Source: Roseiarcus sp963835215 (GTDB lineage Bacteria; Pseudomonadota; Alphaproteobacteria; Rhizobiales; Beijerinckiaceae). From it: a stretch of 64,000 bases of DNA. Positions 1 to 8,821 of this stretch are shown piece after piece. Under the pieces are notes generated by a model, which made no database searches, was not told the DNA's origin, and saw only the letters and a program-made list of their open reading frames with translations. The DNA lies in NCBI GenBank assembly GCA_963835215.1, contig CAWIES010000002.1, positions 62,001 to 126,000 of the forward strand, in the 5' to 3' direction. How positions within the stretch are numbered: position 1 is the stretch's first letter; each line of letters opens with the position of its first letter. A program made the position numbers and the translations under genes.

Positions 1-77
1 GCACGACATGACTCCTCCTCCATCTTACTGAGGTGCGCTTTAGAGCGCTGGCCGAGGCAAGTCGAAAAGCGCGGCCG

Positions 78-407
78 TTAGTCGATCATGATCGGCTGGC
101 GTTCCCAGACCAGCAGCGCGACGCAACCCTCTTCGCTGACGACCTCGTGCTCGGTGCCCGGCGCGTTGAGCGCGACGCTGCCAGCGCGCAGCAGCCCTTG
201 CGCGTCCGACTGGCTGCCGCTGATCATGATCACCCGCTCCCAGCCGGGATGGCGATGGCGCGGCGCGCGCGCGCCCGGCCTATAGCGCAATAGCGCCGCC
301 GCTGGCCCGCCATGGGGATCGCGATGCAACCACGCCGCCTCGATGCCTTCACGGAACGGCTCGAAGGCGAGCGCGGAAGGGTTGGTCAGCAGATCAGCGA
401 TAATCAG
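78..407 (-). CDS. Small single-domain cupin protein with probable CTG start
   Basis: About 109 residues with a cupin core: PGARAPRHRHPGWE (metal-binding histidines), then ISGSQSD and NAPGTEHEVVSEEGC. This matches the short ChrR-type cupins that usually begin MIIADLL. Here the matching start is CTG-ATT-ATC-GCT-GAT, with no ATG or GTG nearby, and a strong GGAGG lies 7 bases upstream of that CTG, so CTG (407-405) is the best start. A TTG at 329 would cut off the conserved N-terminus. It is the last gene of the ureide transporter/biuret hydrolase operon, 138 bases after the ATPase. Its role is unknown; such cupins often bind a metal or a small ligand. Confidence 0.7.
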   Translation of the reverse strand: MIIADLLTNPSALAFEPFREGIEAAWLHRDPHGGPAAALLRYRPGARAPRHRHPGWERVIMISGSQSDAQGLLRAGSVALNAPGTEHEVVSEEGCVALLVWERQPIMID

Positions 408-442
408 GGCAACGCCTCCAGGATCGCGGCGACCGGAGCGAT

Positions 443-545
443 CTAGCCGACGACGCCGTCCTGCGCCACCACCTTGTCGAGCACCGCCTGCTTGAAGGGG
501 CGAAACTAGCCCGCCGCAGCGTCCTGGGCAAGCTGACGGCCGGGC
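443..545 (-). other. Possible remnant of a binding-protein C-terminus between ATPase and cupin
   Basis: Between the ATPase stop and the cupin, the minus strand reads RQLAQDAAAG, a stop, then FRPFKQAVLDKVVAQDGVVG and a stop. The second piece loosely resembles the C-terminal end of BMP-family binding proteins (compare IFAGPIKDNKGNMVIDAGV in the intact gene at 4784-5896). It could be a decayed second copy, but the match is short and weak. Nothing else is visible here. Confidence 0.25.
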
Positions 546-2060
546 TCAGTGGCCAGCCATGGCGCGGCCGATCGCGGTGCGGTCAGCGGCGGCGGCGGTG
601 GTTTCCAGCACGATATGGCCTTCCGAAATCACCAGCAGGCGGTCGGAAAGGTCGAGCAGCTCGTCGAGATCCTCGCTCACCAGCAGCACCGCGGCGCCGC
701 GATTGCGGGCGGCGACGATCTGGCTGTGGATGTCGGCGACGGCGGCAAAATCGAGGCCGAAGACCGGATTGGCGGCGACCAGGATGTGCACCTCGCCGCC
801 AAGCTCGCGAGCCAACACCGCGCGCTGGACGTTGCCGCCCGACAGGCTGGCGATCGGCGCGTCGGGCCCTGGCGTCTTCACCCGGTAGCGCACGATCAAG
901 GCGCGCGCCGCTTCGCGCATCGCCCCGCCCGATAGCCAGAAGCCGCTGGAGATCGGCGGCTGGTCGAAATCGCGGATCGCCATGTTCTCGGCGACGCTCA
1001 TGCGCCCAACGCAAGCATTGCGCAGCGGCTCCTCGGGCAGCAGGGCGAGATGGTGGCGCTGCGTCTCGGCGCGCTTTGCCGTGTAGACTTCGCCCTCGAC
1101 CAACATCCGCCCGCCGGTCGCGTCGCGCTGGCCGGCGAGCACCTCGACGAGCTCGCTCTGGCCGTTGCCCGAGACGCCAGCGATGCCGACGATCTCGCCC
1201 CCGCGCACCGCGAGGCTGACGCCGCGCACCGCCTCGGCGCCGTCGGCGTCATCGGCCGTGAGATTCTCGACCGCGAGGCGCACCTTGCCCGGCGCGGCGT
1301 TCGATCGCTCGACCGCCGCGGCGGGGCGATCCTCGCCGATCATCATCGCCGCCATCTTGTCGACAGTGAGGTCGGCGACCTTGCCAGACCCCGCGAGACG
1401 TCCCTTGCGCAGCACCGTCACGGCGTCGGCGTAGGCGAGCACTTCGCGGAATTTATGGGTGATCATCAGCGCGGTCAGGCGCTTCGCGCGCGCCATGTCG
1501 CGCACCATCCCCAGCATCTCGTCGGCCTCTTGCGGGGTGAGGACCGAGGTCGGCTCGTCGAGAATCAGGAAGCGCGCGCCGAGGTAAAGCTGCTTGAGAA
1601 TTTCCGCCTTCTGCTTTTCGCCGGCGGCGAGGCCGTGAACCGGCGTGTCGAGCGGCACGGTGAACGGCATAGTCGCGATGAACTGCGACAGGCGCTTGCG
1701 CTCGCTGCTCCAGTCGATCACCGCCGGCGTGTCGGCGCGCGCCATGACCAGATTTTCGAGCGCCGTCATCGACGGCACCAGCGTGAAATGCTGATAGACC
1801 ATGCCAAGGCCGAGGCGCGAAGCATCGCGCGGATTGCGCACCTCCGCCTCGGCGCCGTTGAGCAGCAGCGAGCCCTGGTCGGCGCGATAGAAGCCCATGA
1901 TGCATTTGACCAGCGTCGATTTGCCGGCGCCGTTCTCGCCAAGCAGGGCGTGAACCGTTCCCGCGTCCACCCGCATCGAAACATTGTCGAGCGCGATCAG
2001 CGCGCCGAAGCGCTTCGACATGCCCGCCGCTTCGAGGGTGAAGGCGCCCGCTTGGGTCAT
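546..2060 (-). CDS. BMP-type ABC transporter, double ATPase subunit
   Basis: 504 residues with two fused nucleotide-binding domains. The first has a good Walker A (GENGAGKST, about residues 41-49) and Walker B (LILDEPTS). The second has the degenerate Walker A GVSGNGQSE and the signature LSGGNVQRAVLAREL followed by AANPVFGLDF, as is usual for ATPases paired with BMP (PF02608) binding proteins of the nucleoside/ureide uptake group. Its start overlaps the biuret hydrolase stop (ATGA), so the genes are co-translated. It energises uptake through the two permeases at 2774-4770. The substrate is inferred from the neighbours to be biuret or a related ureide. Confidence 0.92.
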   Translation of the reverse strand: MTQAGAFTLEAAGMSKRFGALIALDNVSMRVDAGTVHALLGENGAGKSTLVKCIMGFYRADQGSLLLNGAEAEVRNPRDASRLGLGMVYQHFTLVPSMTALENLVMARADTPAVIDWSSERKRLSQFIATMPFTVPLDTPVHGLAAGEKQKAEILKQLYLGARFLILDEPTSVLTPQEADEMLGMVRDMARAKRLTALMITHKFREVLAYADAVTVLRKGRLAGSGKVADLTVDKMAAMMIGEDRPAAAVERSNAAPGKVRLAVENLTADDADGAEAVRGVSLAVRGGEIVGIAGVSGNGQSELVEVLAGQRDATGGRMLVEGEVYTAKRAETQRHHLALLPEEPLRNACVGRMSVAENMAIRDFDQPPISSGFWLSGGAMREAARALIVRYRVKTPGPDAPIASLSGGNVQRAVLARELGGEVHILVAANPVFGLDFAAVADIHSQIVAARNRGAAVLLVSEDLDELLDLSDRLLVISEGHIVLETTAAAADRTAIGRAMAGH

Positions 2061-2749
2061 GGCAATACGGCGACGAGGTCGGCGGCGTTGGAGACCGCGC
2101 CGAACACGCCGCCCTGCATTTTGATCATCTTGATCGCGGCGGCGTGGTTGCCGGGATCAGTCGCGCCGCAGCAATCCTCCAGCATCAGGCACTCGAAGCC
2201 GCGGTCGTTGGCTTCGCGCATGGTGGTGTGGACGCACACGTCGGTGGTGATGCCGGTCAGCACAAGATTGCGAATGCCGCGCGCGCGCAGGATCAGTTCG
2301 AGATCGGTGGCGCAGAACGAGCCCTTGCCCGGCTTGTCGATGATCGGCTCGCCGGCGAGCGGCGCGAGATCGGAAATGATTTCCCAGCCCGGCTCGCCGC
2401 GCACCAGGATGCGCCCGCACGGGCCGGCGTCGCCGATGCCGGCGCCGATGCGCTGCGAGCGCCAGCGTTTGTTGTCCGGCAGGTCGGAAAGATCGGGGCG
2501 GTGGCCCTCGCGGGTGTGGATGACGTGATAGCCCTTGGCGCGAAAGGCCGCGAGCGCCTTCTTGATCGGCTCGATCGGCGCGCGGGTGAGCGACAGGTCG
2601 TAGCCCATCTTGTCGACGTAGCCGCCGACGCCGCAGAAATCGATCTGCATGTCGATGATGATCAGCGCCGTGTCGGCGGCGCTCCAGCGACCGTCGAACG
2701 GCCAAGGATAGGGATCGGCGGCGACGTGAGACCCGAGGACTTTCAACAT
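2057..2749 (-). CDS. biuH: Biuret hydrolase (isochorismatase-like cysteine hydrolase)
   Basis: 230 residues, isochorismatase-like fold. The predicted triad is Asp33 (IIIDMQIDF), Lys139 (IIDKPGKGSF) and Cys172 (GITTDVCVHTTMRE). The stretches DADPYPWPF-like near the N-terminus, GYVDKMGYDLSL, REGHRPDLSDLP, RWRSQRIGAGIGD and EDCCGATD closely resemble the characterised biuret hydrolase of Rhizobium leguminosarum 3841 as I recall it; the triad there is shifted by about three residues. It converts biuret to allophanate and ammonia. The allophanate hydrolase that would use the product is encoded divergently at 6970-8817, which supports the specific call over a generic cysteine hydrolase. Confidence 0.85.
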   Translation of the reverse strand: MLKVLGSHVAADPYPWPFDGRWSAADTALIIIDMQIDFCGVGGYVDKMGYDLSLTRAPIEPIKKALAAFRAKGYHVIHTREGHRPDLSDLPDNKRWRSQRIGAGIGDAGPCGRILVRGEPGWEIISDLAPLAGEPIIDKPGKGSFCATDLELILRARGIRNLVLTGITTDVCVHTTMREANDRGFECLMLEDCCGATDPGNHAAAIKMIKMQGGVFGAVSNAADLVAVLP

Positions 2750-2773
2750 GGCGCGTTCCTCTGATGCGATGGG

Positions 2774-3700
2774 CTACTTGGTGACGCTGAGTTCGCCCGG
2801 CGCGCCCGCGACCCTGCGGCGCGACGAGGACGAGAGAACCAGAATCAGCAGCGTCAGGAAATAGGGCGCCGCGTTGAGCAGATAGGTGCCGGAGGTGACG
2901 CCGACCGCTTGCAGCGCCGGGCCAAGCGCGCCGGCGCCGCCGAACAGCAACGAGGCGCCGAAGCAGGCTAGCGGATTCCAGCGGGCGAAGATCACCAGCG
3001 CCACCGCCGTGATGCCCTGCCCGCTCGACAAGCCTTCGCTCCAGCTCCCCGGATAGTAAAGCGAGAGAAACGATCCGCCGACGCCGGCCATGAAGCCGCC
3101 AAAGCAGGTGGCGTAGAGCCGCACGCGGATCGGTGAATAGCCGAGCGCGCGCGCGGCGTCCGACGAATCGCCGACCATGCGAACGATCAGACCCCAGCGG
3201 GTGTTGGCGAGCGCCCAACTCAATATCGGCGTGAAGATCAGGCCGACGATGAACAGCGCGTTGACCTCGAGCGCGGCGCGCACCTGAGGAATGTCGCTCC
3301 AGAAGCCGAGCGGCAGCGCCGGCAGCGTCGGCGCCTTGGGCTGCACCAAAGGCTTGCCGAGGTAGAAGGCGAGCCCAATGCCGAAAATCATCAGCGCGAT
3401 GCCGACCGCTATGTCGTTGACGCGCGGTAGCGAACAGATTGCCGCATGCAGCGCGCCGAACATCACGCCGACGAGGCCAGCGGCAAGCACGCCGAGCCAG
3501 GGCGAGCCGGTGAGATAGGCGACGCCGAAGCCGCTCATCGCCCCCATGATCAGCGTGCCTTCGAGGCCGAGATTGATGCGACCGCTCTTTTCGGTGACCA
3601 GTTCGCCCAGGCTGACAAAGAGGAACGGCGTCGAAACGCGGATCGCGCCGCCGAGGACGGCGATCGGGACAGTCCAATGTCCGAGGCTGGCGGCGTTCAC
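2774..3700 (-). CDS. BMP-type ABC transporter permease 2
   Basis: About 308 residues, highly hydrophobic with roughly 8-9 membrane segments. It contains the permease signature region EKSGRINLGLEGTLIMGAMSGFG, typical of the second permease of BMP/nucleoside-type importers. The start chosen is GTG at 3700, which overlaps the stop of permease 1 (GTGA) and is preceded by AAGGTGAT; an ATG at 3721 would overlap permease 1 by 25 bases. It forms the membrane channel with the gene at 3697-4770. Confidence 0.88.
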   Translation of the reverse strand: MNAASLGHWTVPIAVLGGAIRVSTPFLFVSLGELVTEKSGRINLGLEGTLIMGAMSGFGVAYLTGSPWLGVLAAGLVGVMFGALHAAICSLPRVNDIAVGIALMIFGIGLAFYLGKPLVQPKAPTLPALPLGFWSDIPQVRAALEVNALFIVGLIFTPILSWALANTRWGLIVRMVGDSSDAARALGYSPIRVRLYATCFGGFMAGVGGSFLSLYYPGSWSEGLSSGQGITAVALVIFARWNPLACFGASLLFGGAGALGPALQAVGVTSGTYLLNAAPYFLTLLILVLSSSSRRRVAGAPGELSVTK

Positions 3701-4770
3701 CGGATCACCTTCGCTTTCCATTCGCTCAAGGGCGGCAACCCCTCGCCGGCAAGCAGCGCGACAAACAGAATGCCCTGCAGCACCAGTACGGCGGCGTCGG
3801 GCAGATCGAGGCGGCGCTGCAACAGGCCGCCGCTCGCGCCGATGCCGCCCAGCAGCACCGCGACCGGAATGACCGCGAGCGGGTGCTGGCGGGCGAGGAA
3901 GGCGACGAGAATGCCCGATAGGCCGTAGCCGGCGGCGATGTTGGCGTTGGCGTCGCCCTGCACGGCGGCGACTTCAACCATGCCGCCGAGCCCGGCGGCC
4001 GCGCCCCCTAACCCGGTGACGATGACCATCATCAATCCGACCGGCAGGCCGGCCATGCGCGCCGCGCGCGAATTGCCGCCGACGATGCGGGCGGCAAAGC
4101 CAAAGGTGGTGCGGCGCATCAGCAGCCAGGCGAGCACGCAGGCGACCAAGCCGATAACGAGGCCCCAGTGGACGTCCATGCCGGGAATATTGCCGATCAG
4201 GTCCGCGTCGGGCAACGGCCGGGTCGAAGGTTTATTGAGGCTGGCGGGGTCGCGCATCGGCCCCTCCACCACCTGGTTCATCACGGCGATGGCGATGCTG
4301 GAGAGCAGCAGCGAGGAGATCGTCTCGTTGACGCCGCGCCAGTGTCTGAGCGCGCCGGCGCTAGCGATCAGCGCGCCGCCCGCCGCCATGCCGGCAATCG
4401 CCATGACGCACCAGACGACGATCGCCGGCGCGCCGGCGTCGGCGAGCGGCAGACCCGCCGCGATCGACGCGAGGCCGCCAATGACGAACGCGCCCTCGCC
4501 GCCGATGATCACCAGCCCCATCTGCGCCGGCAGAGCGACGCAGAGCGCGGTGAGCAGCAGCGGCGAAGCGCGCAGCAGGGTATTTTGCCAGGAGAACCAC
4601 GAGCCGAACGCGCCCTCCGCCATGAGGCGGTAGACCTCGAGCGGGTTGCGTCCGGCCACGCTAACGAACGCGCCGAACAGCAACACCGTCGCCACCCCCG
4701 CCGCGAGCGGCGCGGCGAGGGGATCGAGGATGCGCGCGAGAGCGGCGCGGCGCGGCGGTTCGGCGTCCAC
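3697..4770 (-). CDS. BMP-type ABC transporter permease 1
   Basis: 357 residues, multi-pass membrane protein. It has LPAQMGLVIIGGEGAFVIGG and WRGVNETISSLLLSSIAIAVMNQVVEGPMRDP, characteristic of the first permease of nucleoside/ureide BMP transporters. The start is GTG at 4770 with an AAAGGA ribosome site, 13 bases after the binding-protein stop. It overlaps permease 2 by four bases, so all six genes from 5896 down to 78 look like one operon. Confidence 0.9.
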   Translation of the reverse strand: MDAEPPRRAALARILDPLAAPLAAGVATVLLFGAFVSVAGRNPLEVYRLMAEGAFGSWFSWQNTLLRASPLLLTALCVALPAQMGLVIIGGEGAFVIGGLASIAAGLPLADAGAPAIVVWCVMAIAGMAAGGALIASAGALRHWRGVNETISSLLLSSIAIAVMNQVVEGPMRDPASLNKPSTRPLPDADLIGNIPGMDVHWGLVIGLVACVLAWLLMRRTTFGFAARIVGGNSRAARMAGLPVGLMMVIVTGLGGAAAGLGGMVEVAAVQGDANANIAAGYGLSGILVAFLARQHPLAVIPVAVLLGGIGASGGLLQRRLDLPDAAVLVLQGILFVALLAGEGLPPLSEWKAKVIR

Positions 4771-4783
4771 GCCGGTTGTTCCT

Positions 4784-5896
4784 TTAGCTGGTCGAACCGA
4801 TGACGCCCTCGACGAGATAGCCCATCTTCTCGAGTTCGATGTCGGTCTGGCCGCGCATCACGCCCGCGTCGATGACCATGTTGCCCTTGTTGTCCTTGAT
4901 CGGGCCGGCGAAGATGACGAAACCGTCGCCCATGAACTTCGCCTTGACCGCGTCGGCCGCGGTCTTGGCGGCGTCGGGGACAATCGCGGTGTAAGGCGAG
5001 GTCTTGACGATGCCGGCCTTCAGGCCGCCGCGGATGAGGCCGGGAAGAGTCTTGCCGGCTTCGAAATCGGTGATCAGCGAGGGATAGAGCGCCTCCCAGT
5101 TCCATTCGGCGCCGGTCAAATAGCCCTTGGGCGCAAGCGCCGCCTGATTGGTGTGATAGCCGGTGGTGAACAGGCCGCGCTTTTCCGCCGTCTCGATCAC
5201 AACCTTGGGGCTGTCGACGTGGCAGGTGATGACGTCGACGCCCTGGTCGGCGAGGCTGTTGGTGGCTTCCGCCTCCTTGACCGGCATCGACCAGTCGCCG
5301 GTGAAGATCACCTGGACGGTGATGGTCGGATCGACCGAGCGCGCGCCGAGCGTGAAGGCGTTGATGTTGCGCAGAACCTGCGGGATCGGCTTGGCGGCGA
5401 CGAAGCCGAACTTCTTGGTCTTGGTGGCGTAAGCCGCAACCATCCCGGAGAGGAACTCCGCCTCGTCGATGTAGCCGAAGTAGCTGTGCACGTTGGCCGG
5501 CAGGCCCTCGTGCCACAACCCGCCGCAATGCATGAAGGTGACGTTCGGGTACTTCTTCGCTTCCTTGAGGATGTGCGGGTCGAAATAGCCGAACGAGGTC
5601 GGGAAGAGCAGCGTCGCGCCATCGAGGTTGATCATGCTCTCCATGGTCTTCTCGACGGCGATGGTCTCGGGCACGCGTTCTTCCTCGACCACCTTGACGC
5701 CCATCGCCTTGACGGCGGCGGCGCCGACGGCGTGCGCTTGATTGTAGCCGTAGTCGTCCTTCGGGCCGACGTAGATGAATCCAACCGTCAGCGGCGCAGC
5801 GGCCCGCGCCGAACCCAGCGGCAAAGCGGACAATGCAGCGCCGGCGGACATGCCAGCGAGAAGAGCGCGACGCGACAAACGATAGTCTTGGCTCAT
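4784..5896 (-). CDS. BMP-family substrate-binding protein, probably Tat-exported
   Basis: 370 residues. The N-terminus carries a twin-arginine-like signal (LSRRALLAGMSAGAALSALPLGSARA) and then the BMP (PF02608) fold: GFIYVGPKDDYGYNQAHAVG at the start, and IFAGPIKDNKGNMVIDAG near the end. No lipobox is seen, so it is probably a free periplasmic protein. It is the first gene of the operon with biuret hydrolase and would set the transporter's specificity, inferred to be biuret or another ureide/amide. Confidence 0.9.
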   Translation of the reverse strand: MSQDYRLSRRALLAGMSAGAALSALPLGSARAAAPLTVGFIYVGPKDDYGYNQAHAVGAAAVKAMGVKVVEEERVPETIAVEKTMESMINLDGATLLFPTSFGYFDPHILKEAKKYPNVTFMHCGGLWHEGLPANVHSYFGYIDEAEFLSGMVAAYATKTKKFGFVAAKPIPQVLRNINAFTLGARSVDPTITVQVIFTGDWSMPVKEAEATNSLADQGVDVITCHVDSPKVVIETAEKRGLFTTGYHTNQAALAPKGYLTGAEWNWEALYPSLITDFEAGKTLPGLIRGGLKAGIVKTSPYTAIVPDAAKTAADAVKAKFMGDGFVIFAGPIKDNKGNMVIDAGVMRGQTDIELEKMGYLVEGVIGSTS

Positions 5897-6232
5897 GGCG
5901 GATGCCTTTCCTACGATGTGGGACGACCGTTACGGCCCAGACTCGCGGCCGCCTCTTGCATACAAGAAACAAATTGCGTGCCAGATCGCGGGGTCATTAT
6001 TTTTATCGTGCAATTTCAATTATTTGAGTGACTATCGGGTCGACTCTCGGTTGTTCTGGGACGGCTGACATCCAAAAATATGCCTATTCCGTGATCACGC
6101 CGCACAAATTGCTCGCTATTTGACCGTTTTGAATCCCTATTGCCGCCTTGGACGGCATAGGCGGCCAGAAATTGTCTGTGTATTGAATATACTAGGTTGA
6201 CAGGCGCCCTGCTCCTGCGCATACGATCCTGC
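5897..6232. promoter_or_regulatory. Divergent control region of the biuret module
   Basis: This AT-richer gap separates the transporter/hydrolase operon (leftward) from the GntR regulator and allophanate hydrolase (rightward). An imperfect inverted repeat, GTATTGAATATAC at 6180-6192, and a TTGACA-like motif at 6197-6202 lie just before the regulator. They are candidates for the GntR operator and a promoter. No gene is visible in it. Confidence 0.4.
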
Positions 6233-6946
6233 ATGCACGCCGCCAATTTGTCATTTTTTGCGCGGTCCAGCGGCGCTTCGAGCGTTCCGCCGCGCACCCG
6301 CGCGGCCGAGCTCGCCGCGGCGCTTGCCGACGACATTTTGCGCGGCCGGCTGGCGCCGGGCCTGCGGCTCGACGAGCAAGAGCTGGCGCAGCGTTTCAGC
6401 GTCTCGCGCACGCCGGTGCGCGAGGCGCTCGGCCAACTCGCCGCGACCGGTCTGGTCGAACACCGCCCGCGCCGCGGCGTGATCGTCGCGGTCATTTCGC
6501 CGCTGCGATTGCACGAGATGTTCGCCGTGATGGCGGAACTCGAGGCTTCCGCTTCGCGGCTCGCCGCCACCGCGATGAGCGCCGAAGAGCGCCAGGGGCT
6601 GGACGCCTCCCACCGCGCTTCGCAGACCGCAGTGCATTTCAGCCGCATCGACGACTACGAACGCTTCAACCAGGAATTCCACACGCGGATCTACGCCGGC
6701 TGCCACAACGGCTATCTGCGCGACCTGCTCAATGCGACGCGCGCGCGTCTCGCGCCGTTCCGTCGCGCCCAATTCAACCTGCTCGGGCGGCTCGCCGCCT
6801 CGTGGCGCGAACACGACGCGGTCGTCGAAGCGATCTTGCGCGGCGATGGCGAAGGCGCGGCGCGCGCAATGCGCGAACATCTGACGGTGGTGAGCGGCGC
6901 CGCCGCCGAATACGTCGCCCACCAGACGCATCAGTTTATCGCTTAG
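6233..6946 (+). CDS. GntR-family regulator, FCD subfamily, of the biuret module
   Basis: About 237 residues from ATG 6233 (a TTG at 6197 is a less likely start). The N-terminal winged helix (AAELAAALADDILRGRLAPG...LDEQELAQRFSVSRTPVREALGQLAATGLVEHRPRRGVIV) is typical of GntR. The C-terminal all-helical FCD domain includes ELEASASRLAA, YERFNQEFHTRIY and HDAVVEAILRGDGEGAARAMREHL. FCD regulators sense small organic acids or amides. It lies 23 bases before the allophanate hydrolase gene and divergent from the transporter operon, so it probably controls both. Confidence 0.88.
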   Translation: MHAANLSFFARSSGASSVPPRTRAAELAAALADDILRGRLAPGLRLDEQELAQRFSVSRTPVREALGQLAATGLVEHRPRRGVIVAVISPLRLHEMFAVMAELEASASRLAATAMSAEERQGLDASHRASQTAVHFSRIDDYERFNQEFHTRIYAGCHNGYLRDLLNATRARLAPFRRAQFNLLGRLAASWREHDAVVEAILRGDGEGAARAMREHLTVVSGAAAEYVAHQTHQFIA

Positions 6947-6969
6947 GCTCCAGGATTCGGAGGGTCGCC

Positions 6970-8817
6970 TTGGACATTCCCGTCCACTCCATCGCCGCGT
7001 TGCAGCAGGGATACGCCGAGCGGCGTTGGAGCGTGCGACAAGTCGTCGAAGCCGTGCTGGCGCGCGTCGCCGCCGCCGAGGCGGTGGACCCAGCAATCTG
7101 GATCGCGCGCGTCGATCGCGAGCGACTGCTGGCCGAGGCGGCGGCGCTCGACGCGCGCGGCGCGGCCGGCCTGCCGCTGTTTGGCGTGCCATTCGCGGTC
7201 AAGGACAACATCGACGTCGCCGGATTGCCGACCACCGCCGCCTGCCCGGAATTTTCTTATGCGCCGCAGCGTTCGGCGACCGTCGTCGAGCGGCTCGCCG
7301 CCGCTGGCGCGCTGGTCATCGGCAAAACCAATCTCGACCAGTTCGCCACCGGCCTCGTCGGCGTGCGCTCGCCCTATGGCGCGCCGCGCAGCCCGTTCGA
7401 TCACGCGTTCGTCTCGGGCGGCTCCAGCTCCGGCTCGGCGGTCGCCGTCTCGCGCGGTCTCGTCAGCTTCGCGCTGGGCACCGACACCGCCGGCTCGGGG
7501 CGCGTTCCGGCGATGTTCTGCAATCTCATCGGCCTCAAGCCGAGCCGCGGGTTGATCAGCGCGGCCGGCGTCGTGCCCGCCTGCCAGTCGCTCGATTGCG
7601 TCTCGATCTTCGCCACCAACGCCGATGACGCGTCGGCGGCGCTGGCGGCGGCGGCCGGTTTCGATCCCGCCGACCCTTACAGCCGCGCGCCGCTGACGCC
7701 GCCAACCGGACCGCTCTCGGCGCCCCCTGCCCGCTTCCGCTTCGGCGTGCCGCGCAAGCAGGATCTTCTCTTCTTCGGCGACGTCGAAGTGGAGGCGCTA
7801 TTCAACCAATCCGTCGAGCGGCTGGCGGCGATGGGCGGGCAAGCGGTCGAAGTCGACCTATCGCCGTTCTTCGAAGTCGCCCGGCTGCTCTACGAAGGGC
7901 CGTGGATCGCCGAGCGCACGGTTGTCGTCGGCGGCTTCCTTGCCGCCCACCCCGGCGCCGCCAATGCGACGGTCGCCGGCCTCATCAACAAAGGCAGCGG
8001 CTTTGCCGCCCCAGCCGTATTCGACGCGCTGCACAAGCTCGAGGCGCTGAGGCGCGCCACCGAGGCGACGTGGAGCGCGATCGACGTTCTGCTGACGCCG
8101 ACCGCGCCAACCGCGTACACGGTCGAGGCGGTGCTCGCGGATCCGATCAAGCTCAATTCCAACCTCGGCGCCTTCACCAATTTCGTCAATCTGCTCGACC
8201 TCGCTGCGATCGCGGTCCCGGCCGGGTTCGGCGCCAGCGGCCGGCCGGCCGGCGTGACGCTGATCGGCCCGGCCCATTCCGATCGCGCGCTATTGTCGCT
8301 CGGCGACGCGCTGCACCGCGCCGCCGCGCCGCCAACTGGCGCCCTCGGCGTGCCGCTGCCCCCGCAAGGGCGCCGGGTCGGCGAGTGGAGCGATGGCGGC
8401 TTCGATCTCGTCGCGGTCGGCGCCCATATGTCGGGACTGCCGCTCAGCTATCAGCTCGCCAGCATCGGCGGGCGGCCGATCGCGACGGTGCGCACCGCTC
8501 CGATCTATCGTCTTTACGCGCTCAACCAATTGAGTCCGCCGCGCCCTGGCATGGTGCGCGTCGAAGAGGGCGGCGCGGCGATCGAGGCGGAGATCTGGCG
8601 TCTGCCCGCTGCGGCCTTTGGCGCCTTCGTCGCCGGCGTTGAGCCACCCCATTCGATCGGCAAGGTGGCGCTCGAAGACGGACGCTGGTTGCCTGGCTTC
8701 CTCTGCGATCCGCTCTCGACGCTCGGGCGGCCCGACATCGGCGCCTATGGCGGCTGGCGCGGCTGGCTCGCCGCCGCGGGCAAACATAAAGCCGAAGCGC
8801 GCGTCGCTCAGAACTGA
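6970..8817 (+). CDS. atzF: Allophanate hydrolase (amidase signature family)
   Basis: 615 residues from TTG 6970, which has GGAGGG seven bases upstream; open frame further upstream overlaps the regulator and is not used. The N-terminal amidase domain (about residues 1-440) shows Lys78 in PFAVKDNID, cis-Ser152 in GGSSSGSA and nucleophile Ser176 in DTAGSGRVP, with the same spacing as the characterised Pseudomonas AtzF. A C-terminal domain of about 150 residues follows, as in full-length allophanate hydrolases. It cleaves allophanate to ammonia and CO2 and so completes biuret breakdown started by the gene at 2057-2749. No urea carboxylase gene is nearby, so biuret rather than urea is the likely source of allophanate. 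Confidence 0.9.
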   Translation: MDIPVHSIAALQQGYAERRWSVRQVVEAVLARVAAAEAVDPAIWIARVDRERLLAEAAALDARGAAGLPLFGVPFAVKDNIDVAGLPTTAACPEFSYAPQRSATVVERLAAAGALVIGKTNLDQFATGLVGVRSPYGAPRSPFDHAFVSGGSSSGSAVAVSRGLVSFALGTDTAGSGRVPAMFCNLIGLKPSRGLISAAGVVPACQSLDCVSIFATNADDASAALAAAAGFDPADPYSRAPLTPPTGPLSAPPARFRFGVPRKQDLLFFGDVEVEALFNQSVERLAAMGGQAVEVDLSPFFEVARLLYEGPWIAERTVVVGGFLAAHPGAANATVAGLINKGSGFAAPAVFDALHKLEALRRATEATWSAIDVLLTPTAPTAYTVEAVLADPIKLNSNLGAFTNFVNLLDLAAIAVPAGFGASGRPAGVTLIGPAHSDRALLSLGDALHRAAAPPTGALGVPLPPQGRRVGEWSDGGFDLVAVGAHMSGLPLSYQLASIGGRPIATVRTAPIYRLYALNQLSPPRPGMVRVEEGGAAIEAEIWRLPAAAFGAFVAGVEPPHSIGKVALEDGRWLPGFLCDPLSTLGRPDIGAYGGWRGWLAAAGKHKAEARVAQN

Positions 8818-8821
8818 CGCG

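Noticed and set aside
1050..2528. Long open frame on the plus strand opposite the ATPase and biuret hydrolase
   Set aside because: It is rich in Arg, Ala and Asp and lacks any domain pattern; it mirrors high-GC third positions of the real minus-strand genes.
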